Positions 21,353-31,409 of a DNA stretch of 64,000 nucleotides are shown one piece after another. Each line of letters opens with the position of its first letter. Positions within the stretch are counted from its first letter, which is position 1. The DNA comes from Nigrospora sphaerica (taxonomy: Eukaryota; Ascomycota; Sordariomycetes; Amphisphaeriales; Apiosporaceae). A program made the position numbers and the translations under genes. The notes below the pieces were generated by a model. The model was not told where the DNA came from. It saw only the letters and a list, made by a program, of their open reading frames with translations, and ran no database searches. The stretch covers positions 4,216,001-4,280,000 of the forward strand of contig JAGVVL010000009.1 of the NCBI GenBank assembly GCA_018287875.1, in the 5' to 3' direction.

Positions 21353-22714
21353 CGAATGGCACAGATGGCCGCTGCGTCTCAGGCCTGAGCGAAGGAAGAC
21401 TCACTGCCCATTTTGAGATTGAAAGAAGAGAGATATGGTTTTCAGGATTTGTTTTTGGGTGGCTGACTTGGCCAAGTACGTAGTGATATCCGTCAAACTT
21501 CAATGTTATGTTTACCGGGGACCACAGTCCTACTTATAGGCTTCAATGCAACCAGGACAAGATGGCCGAGTGCAAACCCCTTTCCTTCTAGATGTTTCAC
21601 ATATCATGCAACCTGAGCCTCCTGTCGACCAAATGCAAACCTAGGAAGTAGAGGACAACACACGGACAATGGTAAATTATCAAAGCGCACCGCAGGCTGT
21701 CAGCAAGCCCTGGTGCGCCTAAGTTCGCATTGCCTCGTACTCGGACAATTTTCCAACAACAGAGATGACTGCTCGGACTCTAACTCTGTTTGGAACTTCG
21801 GACGCTATCCAGTTCTGGGGAACTCATGAATGAGGGGCTATCCTGGATGTTGGTGCCGTATGCATCCCTCGCCGTATGAAACCTCGTTTTGTTTCAACCT
21901 GTTGGGTGCTGCTCTGCCACACATCCTATCACCCCTTAAGAAAGGCGCTTCTATCAGCCGAAGGTAGCGAGGGAGAAACGTTGCCAGAGGAGACTGTAAA
22001 CCTGAAATTAATCCGTACCATTGTGCACAACAGATTCTGTCCTAGGCAGTACTGGTTGCTAGACCAACTGTTGTGAAGGAAGGCTAGCATTCTGTTGCTT
22101 TGGCGCGCAGAATTCTGTGCTTCCGGCAGGTTGTATTCTCGCGTTATCCGATATTCATCTTGAGGTCATATCTACACGAGCCACAACCTTTTCCCCTGGT
22201 TTGGCACGAAACTTGTACTCTTGAGCCAGTATTAGACACACTGGAAGAGCCTCACGCTCGTGCTCGTATTCAGTCTCCATACCCTTCCACGAAATTCTGA
22301 GAGGTTAGAATCCCTTAGGATGTAGAATTTAATCGGTATCATAAAGGAGGGTGGTGATGAATTTCGATAGTCAACAGTTTGCAACAGACTGAGCTCTCAA
22401 ACCTATATCAACTCATTCAGTAAAGTACAATAATGCAGAATGACAATCTATATCACCGCGGTTCACGCAAACTTAGCACCAGTGGTGACTAATTGATTAT
22501 GGCGATGCACTGTCCTCTGCTTACATTGTCGTAAGGCCAAGAGGAATTCCGTATGCCTTTCTACCTCTCGAATACCTGATTTAGACTCCAATTTTGGTCT
22601 GGGGATCACCTACACCTTTGTTAACACGGATGTACTACACTATTAGTTGATAGACAACACTTCTCCACGCTTCGACCAGTGCGGCATAAAATTTTCTACC
22701 ATCCTGGTGGGTGT
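21353..22714. other. Gene-free stretch
   Basis: Moderately AT-rich, no supported gene. It leads into the P450 relic. Confidence 0.5.
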
Positions 22715-23360
22715 TTAGCTTCTGGCTACATGCGATCCCGAGAACATCGGTGCCGTCTTGACGACGCCCTTATAAGACTTCGGTAACTGGATCTGCCTAA
22801 GCCCACACAGAATCGCATGGGCCAGGGCATTGCTTTGCTGTCCGACAGCGACGACTGGGGACGGTGGTGTGCTTTGGGACGGCTCAACTTTGCGCGAGAC
22901 CAGATCGCCGACTTCGAGGCGCTCGAGTGTCAGCTTCAGGATATTTTTGCCCTTGTTCCTCAAGAAGGGCCGGTTATCGACCTCAAGCCGCTTTTATTAT
23001 CTTTCACAATGCATAAATCTACTGAGGTCCCTTTTGGCGCATCAGTCGAACCCCTGGAAGCACATGGACGGCCGGAAGGGCGTTCCACCCCCGCGGGCAA
23101 GAGCGAGGGCGGCGGGAGTCGAGACGGCGCTGGGGATTCCGCCATGCACTGGGATTACAACGAGTAGAAAATGGTCTTTTCGTTTCACAAGGAAGCCAAG
23201 GCTGACACGACTGCTCTCGTTCGGCAGCGGGCCCGAAGTCGATCGCCCATCTTGGTCGCCAGGGGGACGCTCGCCCTCTACAGCATGCTGGCCATGGACC
23301 GCTGGTGGGCCCTGCTCGGCGCCGACCCTCACGGGTTCCGGCTAGAGCGTTGGAGAGTCT
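22715..23360 (+). pseudogene. Cytochrome P450 relic (CYP52-like)
   Basis: Remnants of one P450 lie in order but broken. ENIGAVLTT-stop-DFG at about 22740-22780 matches the C-helix lead-in of alkane-hydroxylase-type P450s. MGQGIALLSDSDDWGRW and LNFARDQIADFEALE at 22817-22930 match the GDGIF...W...R...FARDQ region. IDLKPLLLSFTMHKSTEVPFG follows. After a stop at 23165-23167, ILVARGTLALYSMLAMDR and GFRLERW match the segment between the K helix and the PERF motif. About 200 residues including the I helix (oxygen-binding AGxxT) and the ExxR motif are missing, as is the heme-cysteine loop, so it cannot be functional. Confidence 0.8.
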
Positions 23361-23807
23361 TTGTGGTTAAGGCTGAATGTATGTGCCTATCAGAACCAAT
23401 GTATGGGTCAGAAAGAGGGTGTAAAACCCAGTACAGCCCGACTTAAGTGGTACCCACGACGCCGTGCCTGAACTATTAAAGCTTTACTAAGGCTCGTTCC
23501 TAGCCAATATATTGTCGCATATGACGCTATTTTCAGGCCATGTCATAAGGGAATGTTATCTCCTGTCGTCCATCAGGTCACATGACAACCTACCGGAGTC
23601 CCGAAGAGGCCCCACAAGCTACTGTGTATATTTGCCACACTAGATACTTCCTTTTGTTAATTCCCTTCAATGCACAACCTGAACCGTTCGTTCCTTACGC
23701 CCTCTGCAGCGCGAAATTTATACAAATTCGAAGGCTTCGCCTTCGAACTAAACAGAGGCGCACACGCGAGAAAGAGAAATAGAGACAGAGAAAGAGGGAG
23801 ACACACA

Positions 23808-23839
<32 letters not shown>

Positions 23840-24814
23840 ACACGAGAGAGTAAGCACACGAGATAAAACATGTTTCTATTGCGTAGTCTAGTTTTAATCC
23901 GTTTCTTAAAGCTCGTTTGATTTTATATATTTTAACACCCACTACACCCCTTCTCATAGGATAGTAGAGAGTGCATGAGAGAGCGTATGAGATAAAGGAA
24001 GTATACGAGATAGACAGCTTCTGATTTAATTCTAAATTTAAACGTGGATATCTACTTTCCTCCCCGTACGTAAGGGGCACCCTCCGGGGTTACCCCAGTG
24101 GACTTTGACCTGCGGTCGGCATTAACCTACGGTCGGCATCCCTTTATTACGACAACCATCACCACTATGACGACATACCGCACACCCCATTATCCCCGTG
24201 ACTTAGCCGGTCATGATAAACAAGACTTAGACCTTACACCGCTTTTAACTAATGGGCTTTCTAGCCTTCGGTCTGTAACTGATAGGACTTTTAGCCTTGA
24301 CAATGAGTTCTCCTTAGCGTGCTGGAAAATCCCATATTCAATGTTATTTTAGGAAAGCTTCGCATAGAAAATGTAGTGTACTTCACTTCCCTATCGAGGG
24401 AAGGTTTCCCATTCCAGCGTGCTTCTATTCGCAACAGCTAGATGTAGGGGTCTAGATAACCTAGACCCCCCTCGCACGAGCCCTCCCGGGCAGCTGTCTA
24501 ATAGCTGTGGGGCTATCCCTGTCGTACACAGGCCCCTTTTGCCATTCCGTATCAGTGCTCTTCAGCGGGAGCCCGCGCATCGGCTTGGGAACATCAGTAT
24601 GCGCTGGTCGAGGTATTGTACGTTGTCGTGCACTTTCGTGCAAGGATATATTCCCGACTCCCTATCAATCAGCATGGCTAGATGGTTTTTATTGGCAGTG
24701 AAGAACCCTTCGAGAGACCGGCCTAAACATTGCTGGGGCAGAGAGGGTAGGCGGTCCCTTTTGACTGTACATAGAAACGGAATATAAAGAAAACAAGGCC
24801 AGTCATACGGTTTC
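23361..24814. other. Gene-free, repeat-bearing stretch
   Basis: Contains a compound AC/AG microsatellite and AT-rich sequence. No supported gene. Confidence 0.5.
23801..23839. repeat. Compound (AC)n(AG)n microsatellite
   Basis: Twelve AC units (23801-23824) run directly into about seven AG units. Confidence 0.95.
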
Positions 24815-26412
24815 TCATGCCCGCGCCGTCACTTCGAGGTACATCTCGTCTTGTATGAAGATGCCCAAGTAGTTTTTCGACCTCCATGGCCGCTCTGGGT
24901 TGACCAATGCCCAGTCAAAGTGCCGCATAAACTCAAACAAGACTTTGGTAATCTCGAGGGAGGCGATGGTCTTGCCCAAGCACTGGTACTTTCCATAGCC
25001 AAATATCAGCTCCGTGGTACGACGCATCTCATCGATTCGGCCCTTGTTGGCCGGGTCCTTCTCGTCCAGTAGCCATCGCTCGGGTCGAAAGTGCTCTGCG
25101 TCGGCGCCGAACAAGGCCTTGCTGTGGTGCAGACCAAAGACGCTGTAGCCGACATTGGTGCCTCCGGGGAGAAACACGGTGCGGCCGTCCACGGCGACGG
25201 TATCCCCGCCATCGGGAACCCTCTTGGGCGCAACGTCGCTGATGGGCGGGTGGATCCGGAGACCCTCACGGAAGACGGCCTGGAGGTACGGGAGGTTGCG
25301 CAGGGCCTTGTCCTGCACGATGCCGTCGGCGCCCACATCGCCGCGGTCGACGGCTTGATCCACCTCGGCTTGCAGCTTCCGGTACACGCGGGGGTGGGAG
25401 ATGACATGCAGCATGGTGGCGCGGATGGCCGTGGCCGTCGTGTCAGACCCGGCCAGTATCTGCAGGAAGGCCTCGGACAAGAGGTCGTCCCGGTTCAGGC
25501 CGTGCCGGGCGAAGGAAGCGAGCATGTCGGACCGGCCCTCCATGGACCGCTGGTAGCGCTGGTCGATCATGGCGCGGGCCACGCTCATCATTTTGCCGAA
25601 GCCCGCCCGGTCCGTCTCGGCCGGGCCCAGGAAGCGCGCGACGGGCGGCCAGTGGAAGAGGCGCGTCAGGCCCAGCGCGGCGACGGTCGTGATCACCCAC
25701 ATCCCTTCCTCGCTCGACTGCACGTAGGCTCCCACGTCGGCGTCGGCGTCCAGGTCCCCGAAGGCCTCGCCAAAGCCGATGGTGCTGATAACGTCGAGCG
25801 TGAAGTACTGGATCTTGCGCGCCAAGTCCACAGGCACCGACCGGCCCGGCGTCGTCAGGAACTTGCGCCGGAGCAGGTCGAGCAACTTGACGACCTGGGC
25901 GTCGATGTCGCCCTCGAGAGTCAGGTTCTCCTTGCCCGAGTACTAGGCCCCATGGTCAGCGTGAGCAGTCCCCAAGCGGGTTTTGGGCAAAGCCTCACTC
26001 CGGCCGCCATCTGCTGGCGTCTTTTGGTGTGCTTCTCTTCGTCAACCTGGCTGAATACGTGGTCTTTGCCCGGTTGCTGCCGTGACGCCGCATAGTACCA
26101 CCACGTACGCGTGTATGGCGATCGTACCGCGTTCATGTGCGTCAATAGCTCGGGCGAAGACGTGACCAGATCGTTCGGGCCCACCCGGGCAATGGCGCCA
26201 TACTTTTCCGTGACATGCTTGTAGGCCAGATGAGAGTTCAAGCCCAGGATTTTGTGCGTATGCCACAATTCGGACCATCCGGTGCCGAAAGGACCGCTGA
26301 AGGCGGCCAGCCTGCGGTATCGCCGATAAACGCCCACGAGGTGGATAACCACCGCCAGCGCGAGTAGGGATGACGCCCAGTGGTCTGTGATAACGTGAAA
26401 ATATGCCAGCAT
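24815..26412 (-). CDS. Cytochrome P450 (pisatin-demethylase/ABA-type)
   Basis: Two exons, 26412-25999 and 25942-24815, with a 56 bp intron (GTGAGG donor, CTGAC branch, CTAG acceptor) give 513 residues; the join reads QMAAG-YSGKENLTLEGD. There is an N-terminal membrane anchor (SLLALAVVIHLVGVY). P450 signatures: AGSDTTATAI oxygen-binding I helix near residue 300, EGLR (ExxR) near 363, FRPERW, and FGYGKYQCLGK with the heme-ligating Cys near 458. It resembles the pisatin demethylase-like P450s to which the abscisic acid enzymes BcABA1/BcABA2 belong. It lies 1.2 kb downstream of the ABA3-like synthase on the same strand, so it probably oxidises that enzyme's sesquiterpene. The precise ABA1 versus ABA2 identity cannot be told from sequence memory. 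Confidence 0.92.
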
Positions 26413-27645
26413 CTCTGCGAACAGGGGATTCCAAGTGAAGGGAGGGTCTTTGGGGATGCTGGAAGCAGATCGTGAAAGAAGTCGGGGATGGAGAACAGGC
26501 GACCCGAGCAGCGCGGGGTTCCCCCTCCTTCAAGAGGCATTTTTGATCGGCGAGGCCAAGTGATGCACGACATCGGCTCATAATTCCGGTTCTGGACTCT
26601 ACGGTGCGATTCTCCCGAGCCGGGCTTTTCATTGGACCGCATCATGTTTCGTGTGACGTGCGACATGCGAGATTCTTGGCGCTTGTTGCAGGGCCGGCAT
26701 ATCAGGGCGGAAAATAGACTGGGCCTGCAACCGGTCGGTGTCACCATTCGAGCTTCTACTAGTGTTGCCGGTGCCTCAGATTAGATCAGGTTAGAGGGCG
26801 GTGGCGGCGACGACATTGTTTTAAACCTTGATAAGTACCCTCGCGGCCGCCATAACCTCGGCAGTAGCAAATGGGTGCATTGAACGGCACTGCTTCCCCC
26901 CAGTGGCAATCGTAGGACCGGCTGATCAACTACCGGGTCCAAATAAATCGCGATTGTGGTGATAATCCGGTGGAAAACACAGCCTGACAGGTCTGCAGGT
27001 GGTAGTACCGGGAGTGCTGAGCCTTCTTTTCGTTTGCACGGTATGGGATCCTCGCTTCAACTAGCGGGCAGGCGATGTATAATGGCACAAGCATGTTGAC
27101 GTCACAGAAACCAGCGTCCTGGTTGATCATCACTAGTGGTGCGGTGCATGCATAGGGCCGAGGATGTCTGCCGAAGTCGTAGGGCTTAGGCACGCTACCG
27201 CTCTTGTCAGATCCAACAGGGATATATACATGTGCCTAGGGTGCTTATGCGCCGCCACTAGAGCAAGGAACCAGCAAATTGTGCAGGCGACGCAAGCTGG
27301 ACATAGCCACGCTCGTGCAGCAGGTACAAGGGCCGTGTGGCAAAAGCGCAGGCGGCTGAAGAGGCTCACGGGCATGGGCTCAAGCAATGAGGACTTCAAT
27401 CGCTTGGCGTATCACATATCGGTGTCGTTACTTCAGGTAAACAATCAGTGAAGCTCATCACTATCGTCTATATCGGACATTTCACACCACGTAGAGGAGA
27501 CAGGATCGTGTAGTTTGATACCCGGTTGTGTTACTATAGGAAATTTTACCAATCTCATGGTCGGAGCCATCCGTACAGATGATGAAAAGAAAACATGTTC
27601 AAACAAAACAGTCATATACATTGCGCCGTCGCCGTTGGGTGCATT
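26413..27645. other. Intergenic within the metabolic cluster
   Basis: Between the first P450 and the ABA3-like gene, both on the minus strand. It should hold the P450 promoter. No gene seen. Confidence 0.5.
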
Positions 27646-29085
27646 TCATTGAACTTGAACCGGGCGCACGGCTCTTTCCATGTCCTGCATAAGGCGGAGC
27701 ATGCCATTGCCGTCGGGCGGTGCCGCCGCCTCCATCTCCTCGCGCGGCCGCTTCTTCTCCTTGAACTCGACGGGGGGAGGGGTCCGGAGCACGACATCGG
27801 GAAAGGCCTCCTGCACACGCTCGGGCAGGGACTTGATGTAGCCCCGCCACATGGCGCGACAGCCGCGGCACAGCTCGACACCGCCGAAGCGGTGTATCTG
27901 CTGCGCGCCGTACGACGCCCGGTAGTGACACCGGTTGCAGTGCGGCGTCCCGGCCCGCTTGAGGTAGCCCGGCAGCTCCGGGAACATGAGCTCCTCGCTC
28001 CGCTCCATCAGGCTCCAGAACCGGTCTGCCCCGGGCGCCTCTGTCTCGAGCTCGACGCTGATTTCACTACCGTCGGTGCTCCTGGCGCAGTCGCTCTCGC
28101 TGCCGCTCTTGGCGCTGTCGCTAGTGCTGCCGTCGCTCATGGTGCTGTTTATGCTGGGATTCGCCCGGTGGCCCGGCGCCTTGGCCGGCGCCGGCGCGTG
28201 CATCTTGGCGCCGGTCGCGTCGACGCGGTTCCAGAGCTTCACGTTGTGGCGCGTCTCGTCGACGACGGCGGCCGTCTCGGCCTTGCCGATTGTCAGGTCC
28301 TCCTCGACGAAGCGGTAGCGGCGCATCATCATGTGGATCGGCCCGCCGAAGAAGCGCGTGAAGTTCATGAGGGCCACGCCGCCGGGCTTCCGGGCGTAGG
28401 CGACATCGAGGGCCCAGAGCATCTCGCGCGCGACGTGGAAGGTCTCGATGCGCAGGTCGGGCGGCACGTAGGCGAAGGTGCTGTTGGTCTCGCCCTCGCT
28501 GCGGTGCTTGTAGAAAGCGACGGCGTCGTAGAGAGTGTCGCCGATCTCGGTGAGCACCTCCCACTGCTCCTCGGTCGGGTATACGTCGTAGATGTCGTTG
28601 CAGGCCAGCGCCGCCGCCAGCGAGAAGCGCGCCAGCGCGTCGCAATCGCGCATGCGGAACCAGGTGCGCGGCGACTGCGCCAGCCCGTTAACGTAGCGGC
28701 GGAAGAGCTCGCTGTCGCGCCGTTTGCTTGTCTTCTCCGCCGTCACGAGCAGGAACGTCTTGTACTCGCGCTTCATGAGGGAGTGGCCCGGCGTGCCCTC
28801 GAAGAGCGCATCGAGCACGCCGTTGAGCGAGTAGCCCATGATTTGGTCGCTTCCCGCCACGTCAACGAGCTCGCCGCGGAACTCGGCGATGATGCCAATG
28901 ATGATGGTGCGCATGAAGGCGACATAACGATCCCAGTTGGTGTATTGGGGGATGACACAGCGTGTGTACTCCCAGGCGCAAGCGTACGCCTCCTGCTTCA
29001 GGGCTTCCGAAAGGCCGGTAACGCCATCCAGATCATGTGCTATATCCTCGGGATAGTACCACGCGTCTCTGAACTTGCCAGGCAT
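27646..29085 (-). CDS. ABA3-type sesquiterpene synthase
   Basis: An intronless 479-residue frame. It resembles Botrytis cinerea BcABA3, the non-canonical enzyme that cyclises farnesyl diphosphate at the start of abscisic acid synthesis and lacks classical DDxxD terpene-synthase motifs. Matching blocks include AWYYPEDIAHDL (residue 8), ACAWEYTRCVIPQYTNWDRY, FRGELVDV, MKREYKTFLLVTAEK, FRRYVNGLAQSPRTWF, MRDCDALARF, LTEIGDTLYDAVAFYKHRSE, FFGGPIHMMMRRYRF and RSEELMFPEL. Two features are noteworthy: a Ser/Asp-rich low-complexity insertion at about residues 298-362, and a putative four-cysteine zinc site (CNRC near 382, CRGC near 409). The ATG at 29085 sits just before the first conserved block. Neighbouring P450s on both sides support a biosynthetic cluster. 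No SDR resembling ABA4 is present in the window. Confidence 0.9.
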   Translation of the reverse strand: MPGKFRDAWYYPEDIAHDLDGVTGLSEALKQEAYACAWEYTRCVIPQYTNWDRYVAFMRTIIIGIIAEFRGELVDVAGSDQIMGYSLNGVLDALFEGTPGHSLMKREYKTFLLVTAEKTSKRRDSELFRRYVNGLAQSPRTWFRMRDCDALARFSLAAALACNDIYDVYPTEEQWEVLTEIGDTLYDAVAFYKHRSEGETNSTFAYVPPDLRIETFHVAREMLWALDVAYARKPGGVALMNFTRFFGGPIHMMMRRYRFVEEDLTIGKAETAAVVDETRHNVKLWNRVDATGAKMHAPAPAKAPGHRANPSINSTMSDGSTSDSAKSGSESDCARSTDGSEISVELETEAPGADRFWSLMERSEELMFPELPGYLKRAGTPHCNRCHYRASYGAQQIHRFGGVELCRGCRAMWRGYIKSLPERVQEAFPDVVLRTPPPVEFKEKKRPREEMEAAAPPDGNGMLRLMQDMERAVRPVQVQ

Positions 29086-31409
29086 TGTGGAAATTCGTTG
29101 TTTCTTTGGGTTGCCAGAGGTCGTGAGTGGTGAAGATGAGGCGAGTGGTGTTGCCTTTCCGAGCCAAAAGACCGTAACTATAGAGCTTAGAGTTTCAGAG
29201 GGAAAAGCTTAAGAGAGAAAATTTGGAGGGAGGGTGTCAATGATGGAACAATGTGATATTTTTCGCTTTCAAAAGACCTGGAGGGTAGTGTTCAGCTTAA
29301 GTAGAAAACTTTCAAGCAAGTAGCGGCTCTTTCCGGGAGGAATAAATGCAATCGCAAGCTGAAGTGAGTTGTTTGGGTTCATGCTTCCAAGATTTCAAAC
29401 GGAAACATGCCGACTTTTATGTTCCCCGAAAGGAATCTTCAAGCCTCCTCCGTACCCCTTCTGGTCTACACCCTTCGGCTTCTTTCCGTCGGTGAGTGCA
29501 CAACCAAAAACGGTCTCGCAAACGAATGGCTGCATATCCGCCAGGTCCCACTGACGAAGAAGTGCTCTTTGGGGCCGGGACTACCAGTTACTTGCGGATC
29601 GACCTCATCCACCCTACCTCATCCACTTTCAACCGCGTCAGCTCCCCCTCCCCACAATACCCCTCCTCGAGGGACAGGTTCTTTGGCCAGTCACACCATA
29701 CTTGGATAACTGGTTTTCTCTTCCTGTAAAGAGAGGCATGGGGAGGGTTGTTGACGTAGTGGCGTAAAGTCACCTTCCTAAAGCTATGAGCCGGTCCCAT
29801 GACTTGAGATCGGCCTATAATTGCTACATGGCTCCATTTATTGTGGCATGCGGGCGCTGTGGACCACCCCATTCATGTCGGATTAATGCGCCATTATAGC
29901 TATGGATGTCGGGTACTTTACTGTACATAAAGTGCAGGATTATAATCTGGAATAGTTCTGCAGGGGCACCAGGCCCGGCTCCGCGGGGGGCCCTAATTAA
30001 CATGCATCGCAGCCGGCCATGCCCTACTCTACGTGTATAACTTATCCCATGCTTTTCGTGTCACAGCTCTAATAAAAAGAACAGACAAGACTTTTAATGT
30101 GGCTCAGTGAAAGCCAAAGGCCACCTTTGATCCGTTGCCGACAGATGCCAAATATTGAAGTTGTCAAATATCGAAAGTTTAAAATAGTGAAGGTGTTAAA
30201 TACTGAAGGTATTCTCCGAGAATCCCTTGATATCCACGGGGTTTGGGGCGAGGTCCGTTCCCTGCCAATATCTAGCTTAGCAGGCTCGAGATAACCCAGG
30301 CTTCAAGACCAACCCCGCGCTTATTACCCAGTTGATATGACCCTCGCCAAGAAAAACTCTTTTATGAAGCCAGCTGAAATAATGTAGAGCTATGCGTAGT
30401 CGTATGTGAAAGTTTTTAATTCTTTGCTTTGATACTACCACCTAAAGTACTAATGATGGGAATTTCCTCTAGTACGTGGCAATAACAGCCGACTTTGATA
30501 CCTAATAGGAGACGTTTTACATACTTCTTACATGAAGCTAAGCAGGTAGTCGCAGAACATAGACGTCCGTTGCTGACGGGCTGCTCATATCGAGTCGATC
30601 CCCCCTCCCAATCCTCCTCCCCCGCGGAACAGCTTTCCAAATAATGCCGGGAAGGTTTAATGCCGATGACCTCACTGGAAATTCAGCATGGAGCTGCAGA
30701 AGAACGGGTTTCAATGCACTCGTGGCCCCGCTGATAGTGAAAGAGTTGTAGAGATATCGCGCAAACCTGAGTCAGGTTGTGGCGAGGAGCGTCCGGCAAG
30801 TGTTACCAGCGAATACGGCGCTTAAAAGAGTCATGCATGTTTGCCACCATTGCGTTTGGGCTTCGTATGGACGCGATCGTGTTGTTTCCTCCAATGGCGC
30901 CCAGCCGCGGTGTCATGGTAACAAGTGATTCCTGCATCAGCCTCGAAGCTTAAAGAGTGGTTCGCACGGGGTGAGTTGCGATGAAAGTACAGGTACATAT
31001 CAGTGTGAGCACATGTTCATGGACCCTGCAGGGGATCGATAAACAAGGCCAAGTGATCAGCGAAAAAGAGGAGTTAGCGAGAGGCGGTGGACGTCTCAAA
31101 GAACACCACGGAATTCCGTGGTTTTGGGAGACCTGGGAACCCTATGTCTGCTTGATTAAAACGCCTATCTCGCACCCCGAAAGTTGCTTCGATCCGGCGT
31201 ATCCGCGATCGCGTGGTCTGTGGCCTGAAAATCGAAATTGTATTTCAGAACCTTTTCATCTTGCACAACCCTTGGGAATGTTTCCCACGCACAACCATAT
31301 TCATTCTACCGTTGAAGAGTGCTCAGCCTTACTAAGGCTTGCCTACATTTACATTGTTGCCACCATCTTGTCTGTCAGAATCGTCTCCTCTGTGCTTTAA
31401 GGTCTTGTC
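29086..31409. other. Divergent promoter region of ABA3-like and P450 genes
   Basis: 2.3 kb between divergent genes, moderately AT-rich, with no supported gene. It probably contains both promoters. Confidence 0.45.

Noticed and set aside
25091..26095. 334-codon plus-strand open frame
   Set aside because: Antisense to the P450 at 24815-26412. It spans the intron and has no domain.
27595..29133. 512-codon plus-strand open frame
   Set aside because: Antisense shadow of the GC-rich ABA3-like gene. Its composition is Arg/Ala/Val-rich without motifs, while the minus frame has clear homology blocks.
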